From a virus: a DNA stretch of 44,199 bases. Where the stretch lies: the IMG/VR virus record IMGVR_UViG_3300010885_038652, positions 1-44,199 of that record; one strand, 5' to 3'. A program made the position numbers and the translations under genes. Numbering within the stretch: the first letter of the stretch is position 1; each line of letters starts with the position of its first letter. Of this stretch, positions 13,269 through 21,063 are shown piece after piece. The notes under the pieces are model-generated. The model was not told the origin of the DNA, did not search any database, and worked only from the letters and a program-made list of their open reading frames with translations.

Positions 13269-13832
13269 ATGAATGATCGTCCCGTCGTATTCCTTGACCT
13301 TGACGAGACTTTGATTTCGTCGTTCTCGCCCATCGAACTGAATCAAGTCGAGAATCTGCTCGAAAAGGCGTGGACCAAGCCGCCGACGGAGTTCAACCTC
13401 AAGGCGGTTGAACGCAGTCAGATTCGCGTCACGCAGATCAAAAACGCTTTCACGATTGACGACCTGATGGTAATCGTCAGGCCCGACGCGCAAGCGGCAA
13501 TCGACTACTTGAGCACCTTCGCCGAGGTTCATATCTTCACGGCGGCGTCGATGGCCTATGCCGAAGCGATTGTTTCCGGCGTCGGCCTGAAGTTCAAGCC
13601 GGACGAAGGCCGGATTTACTCGCTCAGGGACGAGCCGGATATGACTTGGGCCGCAGGCAGGCGTTGGGTTCTGCTAGACGACACGCAAGCCTACGCCAAG
13701 ATTCGCGCGCTACGAGACTTGGACGTAGACGTGCGGGTAATCCTAGTAGACCCGCTGAGCTTAGGTAGCCGTTGCGAACCGCTCATGATTTATGCGCGTG
13801 AAGCCGCTCGCAGACTCGGCATCACGTTTTAA
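13269..13832 (+). CDS. FCP1-like HAD-superfamily phosphatase
   Basis: 187 residues. FLDLDETLIS at 8-17 is motif I of the FCP1/NLI-interacting-factor branch of HAD phosphatases, with D10 as nucleophile and D12 as acid/base. A RPDAQAAIDYL segment precedes VHIFTAASMAYAEAIV, the family's FTAS...YA motif II region, and WVLLDDTQ carries the motif IV acidic pair. Such enzymes dephosphorylate proteins or small phosphoesters; the phage target is unknown. The gene has its own promoter, little leader, and converges on the tail operon with a 4-base overlap at its 3' end. Confidence 0.8.
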   Translation: MNDRPVVFLDLDETLISSFSPIELNQVENLLEKAWTKPPTEFNLKAVERSQIRVTQIKNAFTIDDLMVIVRPDAQAAIDYLSTFAEVHIFTAASMAYAEAIVSGVGLKFKPDEGRIYSLRDEPDMTWAAGRRWVLLDDTQAYAKIRALRDLDVDVRVILVDPLSLGSRCEPLMIYAREAARRLGITF

Positions 13833-16800
13833 CGATCTTCGTCGTAGGTCAGCGTGAGATTGCCAATCGTCGCGTACTCGGTCGGCCCTACGTCAATGTC
13901 CTTCGTCCCGCTATCCTGCCCGACGACGTAAATCGCGGCATAAGAATACGCAGTCGGGGATACGCCGATAGGCAAGGACACCAGAACGCGATTCGCGGTC
14001 AGTTCCAACCTGCGGGACTGAATCGCCGTCGCGGTCACATAGCCTTGTGCGATCAGGGTCGCATCGTCGGAATAGCCCACGATGGAACGGCCCGTACTGC
14101 CAAGGATATACGCACGCCCCGTCGAAATGCCCAAGGCGTTCAGGCTCGCGCTGCTATCCAACAGGTTGAGTGCGATCTCGTTTTGGAACACGCCCTTGTA
14201 GTCCGTGCCCGCCCCGCCACCATCGACCGTTGCCGCACTCAAGGAGTTAGTCAGGATATAGACGTTCGCCGCATTCGTCGACAACGACGACAAGACGACG
14301 GATTCCGTCGCGGTGTCCGTCGAGATCAAGTCCCAAACCACCGTGCTGCCTTCTGCGCGAACCATCTTCGTCAGGGGCACCACGACATATGAAACGCCCG
14401 TCGTCTGCTCAATAACGGAAATCACGTCGGATTGACGCACCGCGTTATCGAGTCGAAGTGACGCGAAGAAGTTGTCGAGGTTCGTCCTCAACGCTTGGTC
14501 TACCACGACGGGATCGCGCCCTCGTTGCAGCACGATTGTCGCCGAAAGGTCCAAAGGCGCGGGGATCGCCTCTTTCACCAGAACGTCGGCGGTCGCGTGC
14601 TTGCTGTCGTCAATCGCATTTTGCGCCAACGACACGATCAGGTTGGTCGTGTAAGTGACCGTGAAGTTCTCATCGTGCTGGTAGTTCACGAGCACCGACG
14701 CGCCCGAAGGTATCGCGCCCGTTTCCACCCGCGTAATCGAAACCGCCGACGTTTGAGTGCCGAGGGTAATCGTGAAGTCGGGCAAGCCCGAGGGATCGTT
14801 CGGCCCCTTGTATTGGGTCAGGCCGTCCGAGCTGAACACCTCAATCGTAAAGTAGTTCGCCCCCAAGTTGTCCAAAAACTCAGGGTATTGACCGATCAAG
14901 ACGTGCGGCTCATTCGTCACCGTGATCGCACTACCCGACGCACCCCCATTGATTTGCAGGTAATCCCCCGAGAGTACGGATCGACCATAGTCTAGTGGGG
15001 AGTTCGGGTGATACAGGCCGTAGTTGGCCGCGTCGAGGGAACCGACAACGGTGCCGACAACCGACGTGATAGACGCCACGGGTTGACGAGGCAGAACGAA
15101 CGCCGTGCCCGCCTGCTTGCGATAAGAGCCGAGCACCACGTCGGTTAGGTCAACGACGGGTTGGGCGATAGCCGTGTTGAGTTGGATGGTGTTGTACGAA
15201 AGAATCGTCACGCCAGAAAGGTCGAAAACATCTCCGGTGGACACATTCTTGAACTCGTAGCCCGCCACCGGAACGTCGAGCATTTCGACAATCGGGTTGG
15301 AGATCGAAAGGGTCGGGTCTACGGCTGTGAAAATCAGGTTGGCCGGATCGCCGACGACCTCAAACTGAACGTCGTCTGCGATTTCGTAGGAGAAGGCAAA
15401 CGTATCGGTAATCGTAGCGATGTTGCTTTCGCCCTGTACCCAAATGTCAACCTTGCCCCCTCTGTGGACTCCGTTCTCGTCCATGTCCCGAAGCATCAAG
15501 TCGTCGCCCGCGCTCACCACGTTCGCCTTGATCACCCCAGGCACATCAGCGGCGGTCTGCGTGTATCCCTGAACCGTGCCCGAATCCACCGAAGCGAGCC
15601 TGTTCTGCGCCCTTTCGACAAGGGACAGGTTCGACTCCGTGCCGGAACCGCCGAACATAGGTGCCGCATTGGTAACGAGCAGGCCACCCGCAATCTGCGT
15701 TTGCACTTGGCGAATCTGCCCCGTGCCCACGTTGCCCGCAGGACCAACCGACGCCGCTCTGACGGGCACGTTCACACGGTAGCGGCCCGTGATGGGGTCA
15801 TAATATGAGGCCAACTGCGCGAAGTCGATGGAAGCCGCCCTTGAAGTGACGAACTGAATCGAACCACCCAATACGACCGTCCCCAACGGTATCTGAATCG
15901 TGAACGTCGGGCGTCGATTTGTGTAGAACGTGACTTCGCCCTGCGCCTGTTGCCCCGCCCTTCGAATCACGCCAAAGTTGCTGGCGTAAGCATCGAACGA
16001 GGAATCAATCAGGTTTTGCACGGCGGCGTCCGTCGTCAGATAGAACGCGGCCTTGAGTGCCTGCTTGTACGCACTCTGACTGACGGGTAAAGACGTGCCC
16101 GTGCTTTGCGGGTCGTCCACTTGCAGCAAGAGGGTCGGGTTACGGGACCGATACAGGAAGTCCATCAGGAACCGAAGTCGCTCGGCTTCGGACGAGAACG
16201 GGTCGATTACCGTGTCCCTCAACACCGATCCGGGTTCGACCTTGATTTGAGGGTTCGAACGGTAGATCGAAGTCACGAAGCTCTCGACGATGGATTGCCT
16301 CGTGGCAAGGGGGAAAGAGCCAATCGCCGTCGTGATGGACAAAGGACGGGCGACGACTTCTTGCGACAACGCGGACTCGTATTCGAGATTGGCTACGCTG
16401 TCGTAATAGGTCGCCATCACCACATAGTAAAGGGGGCTCTCAACGGGGAGGGCTGAGAAAGTGCCGACACGGATCGTGGGAGGGTCTGAGGTCGGCCCAT
16501 TTGAACGACCGTGCTCGAAGGAGTAGACCGTGAACGTCCGGACGCTATCAATCGTCGCGGACATACGGATATGCCGCACGGTTTCGGGGATTACAAACCT
16601 CGTGTCCAAGTCGGATTGCAGTAAGTCCCGATTCTCGTCCTCTTGGCGAGCCAAGACTCGGAAATACTGCGGGTCGGCCAACGGCACGTCGTTCCCGTCC
16701 ACGGCGACGTTCGCATCGAGGCTGATTTCACCAAAGGTCGCGGTCTCTTGCTGACCCGTGCCCTGAGTGACCAGATTCAGGTTGACCTTCGTGTAGCCCG

Positions 16801-17266
16801 TGGCCCCGCCACCGGATTCGGTCGAGGCGTAGAAGTCCATGCCCCGAAATCCGAATGACGCGCTCGGCTCGGCTTCGATTACCACCACCGCGTCTTTTTG
16901 AGTGACCCGCACATTCGTCGGCGCACTCGCAATCACAACGTCCGCATCGCTCACCAAGCGAATCGTCGCAATCGCGGGGGGCGTGGCGACCCCCGCAGGG
17001 TTGACCGCTCTGACGGAAATCGTATTCGCGCCAGATAGCAGAACCAAGCCGTCGGGCTCGTATGACGGGTTGGGGACGGTGAATACGCCGTCACCCCACA
17101 ACGCCAAAGAAGGGTCGGACGAGTAGCCGGAACCGTTGACGGACACCTGAAAGTCAACAGCGTCGTCAGGCAGCGTGCCTTGAATGAATCGGCGCGCAAG
17201 CGTGGTGCTGAACACCAGCGTCTCGCGGGCTACGCCGTCGGGTCCGGTAATCGTGACGAGGGGCAT
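13829..17266 (-). CDS. Baseplate wedge protein, gp6/baseplate-J-like
   Basis: 1145 residues. The N-terminal 320 residues are beta-rich, with fibronectin-like segments (APTNVRVTQKDAVVVIEAEP). Residues about 330-620 carry the baseplate J/gp47 pattern: an RQSIVESFVTSIYRSNPQIK start, DPFSSEAERLRFLMDFLYRS, GTVVLGG...FVTSRAAS, VPVRAASVGPAGNVGTGQI and QNRLASVDSGTVQGYTQTA. The C-terminal half is repetitive beta structure. In contractile tails this protein forms the wedge ring that ties hub to fibres. It is the last gene of the tail operon and lies just after a gp25-like gene, the usual pairing. Confidence 0.8.
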   Translation of the reverse strand: MPLVTITGPDGVARETLVFSTTLARRFIQGTLPDDAVDFQVSVNGSGYSSDPSLALWGDGVFTVPNPSYEPDGLVLLSGANTISVRAVNPAGVATPPAIATIRLVSDADVVIASAPTNVRVTQKDAVVVIEAEPSASFGFRGMDFYASTESGGGATGYTKVNLNLVTQGTGQQETATFGEISLDANVAVDGNDVPLADPQYFRVLARQEDENRDLLQSDLDTRFVIPETVRHIRMSATIDSVRTFTVYSFEHGRSNGPTSDPPTIRVGTFSALPVESPLYYVVMATYYDSVANLEYESALSQEVVARPLSITTAIGSFPLATRQSIVESFVTSIYRSNPQIKVEPGSVLRDTVIDPFSSEAERLRFLMDFLYRSRNPTLLLQVDDPQSTGTSLPVSQSAYKQALKAAFYLTTDAAVQNLIDSSFDAYASNFGVIRRAGQQAQGEVTFYTNRRPTFTIQIPLGTVVLGGSIQFVTSRAASIDFAQLASYYDPITGRYRVNVPVRAASVGPAGNVGTGQIRQVQTQIAGGLLVTNAAPMFGGSGTESNLSLVERAQNRLASVDSGTVQGYTQTAADVPGVIKANVVSAGDDLMLRDMDENGVHRGGKVDIWVQGESNIATITDTFAFSYEIADDVQFEVVGDPANLIFTAVDPTLSISNPIVEMLDVPVAGYEFKNVSTGDVFDLSGVTILSYNTIQLNTAIAQPVVDLTDVVLGSYRKQAGTAFVLPRQPVASITSVVGTVVGSLDAANYGLYHPNSPLDYGRSVLSGDYLQINGGASGSAITVTNEPHVLIGQYPEFLDNLGANYFTIEVFSSDGLTQYKGPNDPSGLPDFTITLGTQTSAVSITRVETGAIPSGASVLVNYQHDENFTVTYTTNLIVSLAQNAIDDSKHATADVLVKEAIPAPLDLSATIVLQRGRDPVVVDQALRTNLDNFFASLRLDNAVRQSDVISVIEQTTGVSYVVVPLTKMVRAEGSTVVWDLISTDTATESVVLSSLSTNAANVYILTNSLSAATVDGGGAGTDYKGVFQNEIALNLLDSSASLNALGISTGRAYILGSTGRSIVGYSDDATLIAQGYVTATAIQSRRLELTANRVLVSLPIGVSPTAYSYAAIYVVGQDSGTKDIDVGPTEYATIGNLTLTYDEDR

Positions 17267-17469
17267 TAGAAGTCCTCGGGATCGACGCCTAACTTCATGG
17301 ATTCGGTGTCTACAATCGCGTCAATGGAGTCCAATGCCTTGATTTGCAACGATAGTTGACGCTTGAACGTCGGGTCAAGCCGCGAATAGTCCTCGATGCT
17401 GGACTTCAGGCGCGTGATGTAAAGGGTCATGCCGAGAAGTAACTCGGCCTTATTTTTCTGATCGTTCAT
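17266..17469 (-). CDS. Small protein between baseplate genes (67 aa)
   Basis: ATG at 17469 overlaps the upstream stop, and its own stop overlaps the next ATG by 1 base, so it is translationally coupled to both baseplate wedge genes. Entirely helical and charged (NKAELLLGMTLYITRLKSSI, then SLQIKALDSIDAIVDTESMK). It may be an assembly chaperone or minor baseplate component by position. No family recognised. Confidence 0.55.
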   Translation of the reverse strand: MNDQKNKAELLLGMTLYITRLKSSIEDYSRLDPTFKRQLSLQIKALDSIDAIVDTESMKLGVDPEDF

Positions 17470-18611
17470 CGTATCACCACCGTCGGTTGAATGCCTAGAC
17501 TGAGGCCGTTTGTGCCCTTGAGTGCCACAACGCCAGGCACCGTGAACACGATATTCAACGCCACAAGCCTGTTAGAAGCGTTGCGTACCGTGATCTGCGC
17601 CCTGAATGTCGTGGGATCGTTAGGGTCGATCTGCACTTGCACGTCGTTAACCGTATATAGCCGCTCTTCAGGGCTCACCACTTGATATTTCGACTGAGCC
17701 GCCTGAAGGGACTTCACTTTTTCCAAGGCGTTCTGAATGTCCAAGCGCACGAGGGTCTGCGTCGGAGTAATCGCCTTCGCCCCGATGCGCGTCGTGACCT
17801 CTGAGCCATACGAAGGGTGATAAGGATTCGACCCCAGCACGGTCAGAATCGCCTTCAAGCAAGCCTGATATAGCAGGTTCTCATCTTCAATCAGGGTCAT
17901 ATCCCCCTGAATGTCGAACCTGTAATCGTTCTCGACGTAGGTGCCACCGCAACGGGGACACCGTTCCGAAGGAGCCGCATACGTCACCTTGATCATCGGA
18001 TTGCCGGCAAGGGGGCGCAAAAATTTGATGCGACGTGAAGGTACAGGAAATACCCCCGCGGGCAACTCGGTGGGCAAGACGTCGTAGTAGGTGATCAACT
18101 GCCACGGGGGGTAAATCTCTTTGCCCCTCGCGCCCAACTGCTCGAAACCCAACGCCGCCGCAGCACCGCCAGAAACTCGCACGAAGGAGTCCGTGCCTGG
18201 CTCGCCGTTATCGGACAGGGACAATACGCCGTCCGTGTCGCCCACGAGCACGAAATCAGTCTCAAGTCGAATCGTCTGCACGACTCGGCTGATACTGACC
18301 TGATCGCCCTCGGGGATCGTGATGAACACGGTCCCTCGACGGGTCGTGATATTCAGGAGGTTGCCGTTTGCCCCAATCGGCGGGACGCAACGCTGAATCC
18401 GGTAAGGCCCACGCTTGCTTGCCGTAAGCGTGGCAACCGAAAACAAACCACCTGAAGGGATGTAGTCCTTGTCATTGGCAAGGACAAACACCGAGTCCGT
18501 AGACGCGATGGACGAGGTAGTCACCAGCGTTTGACGATCATTGGAGATCGTGACGGGTTCCTCGATTATCAGGTGCGGGCAACGATGCCCTATTTGGGGT
18601 TCACGGCTCAT
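17466..18611 (-). CDS. Baseplate wedge protein with gp25-like C-terminal domain
   Basis: 381 residues. The N-terminal 220 residues are beta-rich. A CPRCGG knuckle near 230 leads to VENDYRFDIQGDMTLIEDEN and LLYQACLKAILTVLGSNPYH, then YGSEV..RIGAK. This order resembles the gp25/GPW-like baseplate domain (usually 100-150 residues). From memory, other phages have the same Cys-knuckle, YRFD and NLLYQACLK arrangement. Some beta structure follows. The SD (TAAGG) lies within a hairpin just upstream, suggesting regulated translation. Confidence 0.75.
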   Translation of the reverse strand: MSREPQIGHRCPHLIIEEPVTISNDRQTLVTTSSIASTDSVFVLANDKDYIPSGGLFSVATLTASKRGPYRIQRCVPPIGANGNLLNITTRRGTVFITIPEGDQVSISRVVQTIRLETDFVLVGDTDGVLSLSDNGEPGTDSFVRVSGGAAAALGFEQLGARGKEIYPPWQLITYYDVLPTELPAGVFPVPSRRIKFLRPLAGNPMIKVTYAAPSERCPRCGGTYVENDYRFDIQGDMTLIEDENLLYQACLKAILTVLGSNPYHPSYGSEVTTRIGAKAITPTQTLVRLDIQNALEKVKSLQAAQSKYQVVSPEERLYTVNDVQVQIDPNDPTTFRAQITVRNASNRLVALNIVFTVPGVVALKGTNGLSLGIQPTVVIR

Positions 18612-18646
18612 TCTAGCCTTATGGCTAGATAGCCGCTTTAGCGGCT
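18612..18646 (-). promoter_or_regulatory. Two tandem hairpins before the gp25-like gene
   Basis: TCTAGCC-TTAT-GGCTAGA (18612-18629) and AGCCGCT-TT-AGCGGCT (18631-18646) are two perfect inverted repeats in a row. They fill the gap between the upstream stop (18646-18648) and the downstream ATG (18609-18611). On the minus strand the second hairpin contains the only Shine-Dalgarno-like sequence (TAAGG) and ends at the start codon. There is no U-tract. Likely an mRNA stability or translation-control element, or an RNA-processing site; a terminator is less likely. Confidence 0.6.
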
Positions 18647-20037
18647 CAAGCGGGCAAAGTGATTGTCACCGTCGCGCCAATCGCCTTGAGTGTACGAAGT
18701 GCGTTCTCTACGCTGCTCGATTCACTCACGGCTGGGTTGATGGCGCGCTCTGACAAGACCTTGACCTGCTCGGCCAACTCAATCACGTTTGATTGAAGGC
18801 TGCTGATTGCCTTGGTTATTTCGGATTGATCGTTGCGAACGACATTGAGGTAGTTCGCAAGATTTTGATATTCCTGTGTCGCCTTTTTGAACTTCTCGTC
18901 GATGAGGGTAGCGGGCGTGCCCTTGTCCTTAGCGGCAACCTGCACCGACTGATTCACGTCACGGAGCGCGGCCTCGATTTTCGTGATCGCGTTGTTCGTT
19001 GACCCCAAGCCATTGTCGATGGTGTCGATTCGCTTGGTCAGCTTGTCGAACTCTTCCAAACGGATAGCGAGGTTAAGAATCTCGTCCTGCACGGTCTTGA
19101 GGATCGTGTCCTGAACGACGGAAGCCTTCTTGACCTCGACGACCTCGGGCTTCGTGACCTCGACGACCTCGGCCTTTTCCCTCGCCATCGTCATCTCGAA
19201 ACCGAAGGCGTCACGATACTTGGCGAATGCCTTTGGGTCCGCTTGCTTGACACCCGACAACTCGGCGTAGGAGTTGAGGATCATAGACGCCCGCTTCGGA
19301 CGGGAGTCGGCCAGAAGCCACATATAGAAAGACAGGAAGGCGTTTGATCGCCCGCGCAGGGAGTCGAGAACGGGCGGCATCGGGCTCGGGTAGAAACTGC
19401 TACCGCCCATATCGCCGTGCATGAACGCATCGCGGATAATGCCGCGCTCTGTTGTGCTCAGGTTGAGAATCTTGAAGCCCGCGCTGTAAAACGCATTGAA
19501 AGCCTTTTCCTGAATGTCCTCACTCGGGTTCAGCTTCTTGAAGAAGTCTGCGAACTTTGCCTCGGGCGGCAGATTCGAGATCGAAAAGGCGTTCATGCAA
19601 CGGTATAGGAACCGTGCGGGCAACTTCGCGTATGGGCTGAGCAACTGCTTGACGAAACTGTTGACCTTGCCGCTCTTGATCGCCTCGGCAATCGCGGAAT
19701 CCTCATCCACTTCGATTTGCATCATCTTCGTACCTTCGGTATTTGAATCGCCCATCGTCATTTCGCGGATATACTTATTCCCCATCGCGTCAATCGCCAT
19801 GCGGATACCAGATAGCCCGTTCTCGGCCACAATCGGGATGCGACGGGCCTTGGCGTAGGCTCGGGCACGGTCAAGGCCACCGTGCGACGAGGACAGGTGC
19901 CTGAGCACCATGACCTCAAGGTCTTGGGGGAAATCAACGGGGTCCGAACCAAGTAGTCGGACGATATGGCCGTCGGATTCGAGTGCCGCCGCGTGGTTTT
20001 TAGCGTGGTCGGGCTTTGATACGATTCCAAGAATCAT
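18646..20037 (-). CDS. DUF2325-like domain plus coiled-coil protein
   Basis: ATG at 20037 is preferred to the in-frame codon at 20073 because AAGGAGG lies 10 bases before it. 463 residues. The first 85 (MILGIVSKPDHAKNHAAAL, then DLEVMVLRHLSSSHGGLDRA and RIPIVAENGLSG) look like the Rossmann-like DUF2325 domain. The middle is helical (ARFLYRCMNAFS, then GFKILNLSTTERGIIRDAFM). From about 290 come EVVEVTKPEVVEVKKA repeats and a long coiled coil to the C-terminus. Its place in the tail operon beside the sigma-like gene could mean a structural protein or a regulator of that factor. Confidence 0.55.
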   Translation of the reverse strand: MILGIVSKPDHAKNHAAALESDGHIVRLLGSDPVDFPQDLEVMVLRHLSSSHGGLDRARAYAKARRIPIVAENGLSGIRMAIDAMGNKYIREMTMGDSNTEGTKMMQIEVDEDSAIAEAIKSGKVNSFVKQLLSPYAKLPARFLYRCMNAFSISNLPPEAKFADFFKKLNPSEDIQEKAFNAFYSAGFKILNLSTTERGIIRDAFMHGDMGGSSFYPSPMPPVLDSLRGRSNAFLSFYMWLLADSRPKRASMILNSYAELSGVKQADPKAFAKYRDAFGFEMTMAREKAEVVEVTKPEVVEVKKASVVQDTILKTVQDEILNLAIRLEEFDKLTKRIDTIDNGLGSTNNAITKIEAALRDVNQSVQVAAKDKGTPATLIDEKFKKATQEYQNLANYLNVVRNDQSEITKAISSLQSNVIELAEQVKVLSERAINPAVSESSSVENALRTLKAIGATVTITLPA

Positions 20038-20076
20038 GCGTGTTCTGCCTCCTTGTAGAAGGCAATACGCCATATT

Positions 20077-20976
20077 TCAATCCAAGCCCCCCCTAAAACT
20101 CTGCGCCGCGCTTTTTACCGACGTAATCGCCCTTTCGAGCATGAAAGGTCGGCATTTACCTTTATATAATCTTTCCAAATCACTCTTGCGATAGCCCATT
20201 GCCATCTTAGCCGCAACGTCTTTCGTTAACGTAACGTCCGCCCGATTATCGACCGCATATTCTAGGGCCTTATCTACAAGAGCATTAAACGCGAAGCCCA
20301 TTTCCACCAAGTCGGCAGATTCTCGAGTCGATACATTAGAGGATGCGACGTCGATATATTCACCGTCATCGCCAAGCAAGCCGATTTGCTCGGACAAACC
20401 GACACGGCCCCATTTTCGATGATAGTTACCCAACACGCACTTGATGATCAAGTGGACGTAATGGCCGAACGTGGACTTATTCGAATCGAAGGGGCACGTC
20501 CCCTTGTTCCGAATAAGGATGCCCTTGTAGACCTCCTGAAGCACGTCCTCAGGGCTATATCCATAGTTCACGCAGGAACGGGCAAAGCCCGCGTAAAACA
20601 ACTTGGCGACCTCGTGACCACGCTTAGTCAGGTCGATGCCCCTCACGGGTTCGTGGATCGAAAGGGCATTCGTCGTCTTGAGACGGCTCTTGCGGTCAAC
20701 CACCGACAGGGGGCTGAACAATGACAACGTATCCAAATCCGCCGCCGTCGTCGAAATCTTGAAGTAGCGCGCAAAACCGATCTTCGGGTCACGCGCCTCG
20801 GGTCCCGGCTGCGGATTGCGGTTCGTGATCGCAATCAGGGTCTTTCGGGCCGAAGGGTACTGCATCGAGCCCGTCGGCCAATCAACCTCGAACAAGCCCG
20901 AATCCAACTTCCGAACACGATGCCCGCCATGAACGACACGCGCAAAATACGTCTCGACCTGCATCGCTATCCCCAT
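20077..20976 (-). CDS. Divergent sigma-70-like RNA polymerase factor
   Basis: 299 residues. SPEDVLQEVYKGILIRNKG at 141-159 and FDSNKSTFGHYVHLIIKCVL, then GNYHRK, at 163-188 follow the region 2 pattern of sigma-70/ECF factors (EDLLQEVF...FD..KS.F..W......N..R). This region binds core polymerase and the -10 element. The C-terminal 90 residues contain a TKDVAAKMAMGYRKSDLERL stretch that could be the region 4 helix-turn-helix. The N-terminal 130 residues are not recognised. ATG 20964 with GGGGAT upstream is an alternative start. It would direct host polymerase to phage promoters, probably late ones. It sits within the tail operon; codons are somewhat AT-rich. Confidence 0.7.
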   Translation of the reverse strand: MGIAMQVETYFARVVHGGHRVRKLDSGLFEVDWPTGSMQYPSARKTLIAITNRNPQPGPEARDPKIGFARYFKISTTAADLDTLSLFSPLSVVDRKSRLKTTNALSIHEPVRGIDLTKRGHEVAKLFYAGFARSCVNYGYSPEDVLQEVYKGILIRNKGTCPFDSNKSTFGHYVHLIIKCVLGNYHRKWGRVGLSEQIGLLGDDGEYIDVASSNVSTRESADLVEMGFAFNALVDKALEYAVDNRADVTLTKDVAAKMAMGYRKSDLERLYKGKCRPFMLERAITSVKSAAQSFRGGLD

Positions 20977-21004
20977 TCTTCACGTTGCGGACGGGGATAC
21001 TAAC

Positions 21005-21023
21005 TACATTCGGCGCTAATGTA
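21005..21023. promoter_or_regulatory. Small inverted repeat upstream of the sigma-like gene
   Basis: TACATT (21005-21010) and AATGTA (21018-21023) are perfect arms around a 7-base centre. They lie inside an 87-base AT-richer gap that also has runs of A and T, between the spike gene's stop and the sigma-like gene's start. The site could be an operator for that gene. No convincing -35/-10 pair is seen, so an independent promoter here is only possible. Confidence 0.35.
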
Positions 21024-21063
21024 ATCAAAAAATGTGAAAGGGCTATCGTTTTTTCCTACAATC

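Noticed and set aside
13829-17266. Long plus-strand frames antisense to the tail operon (such as 15161-15808)
   Set aside because: These are shadow frames in GC-rich coding sequence, rich in Arg and His, without ribosome sites; the minus-strand baseplate gene is clear.
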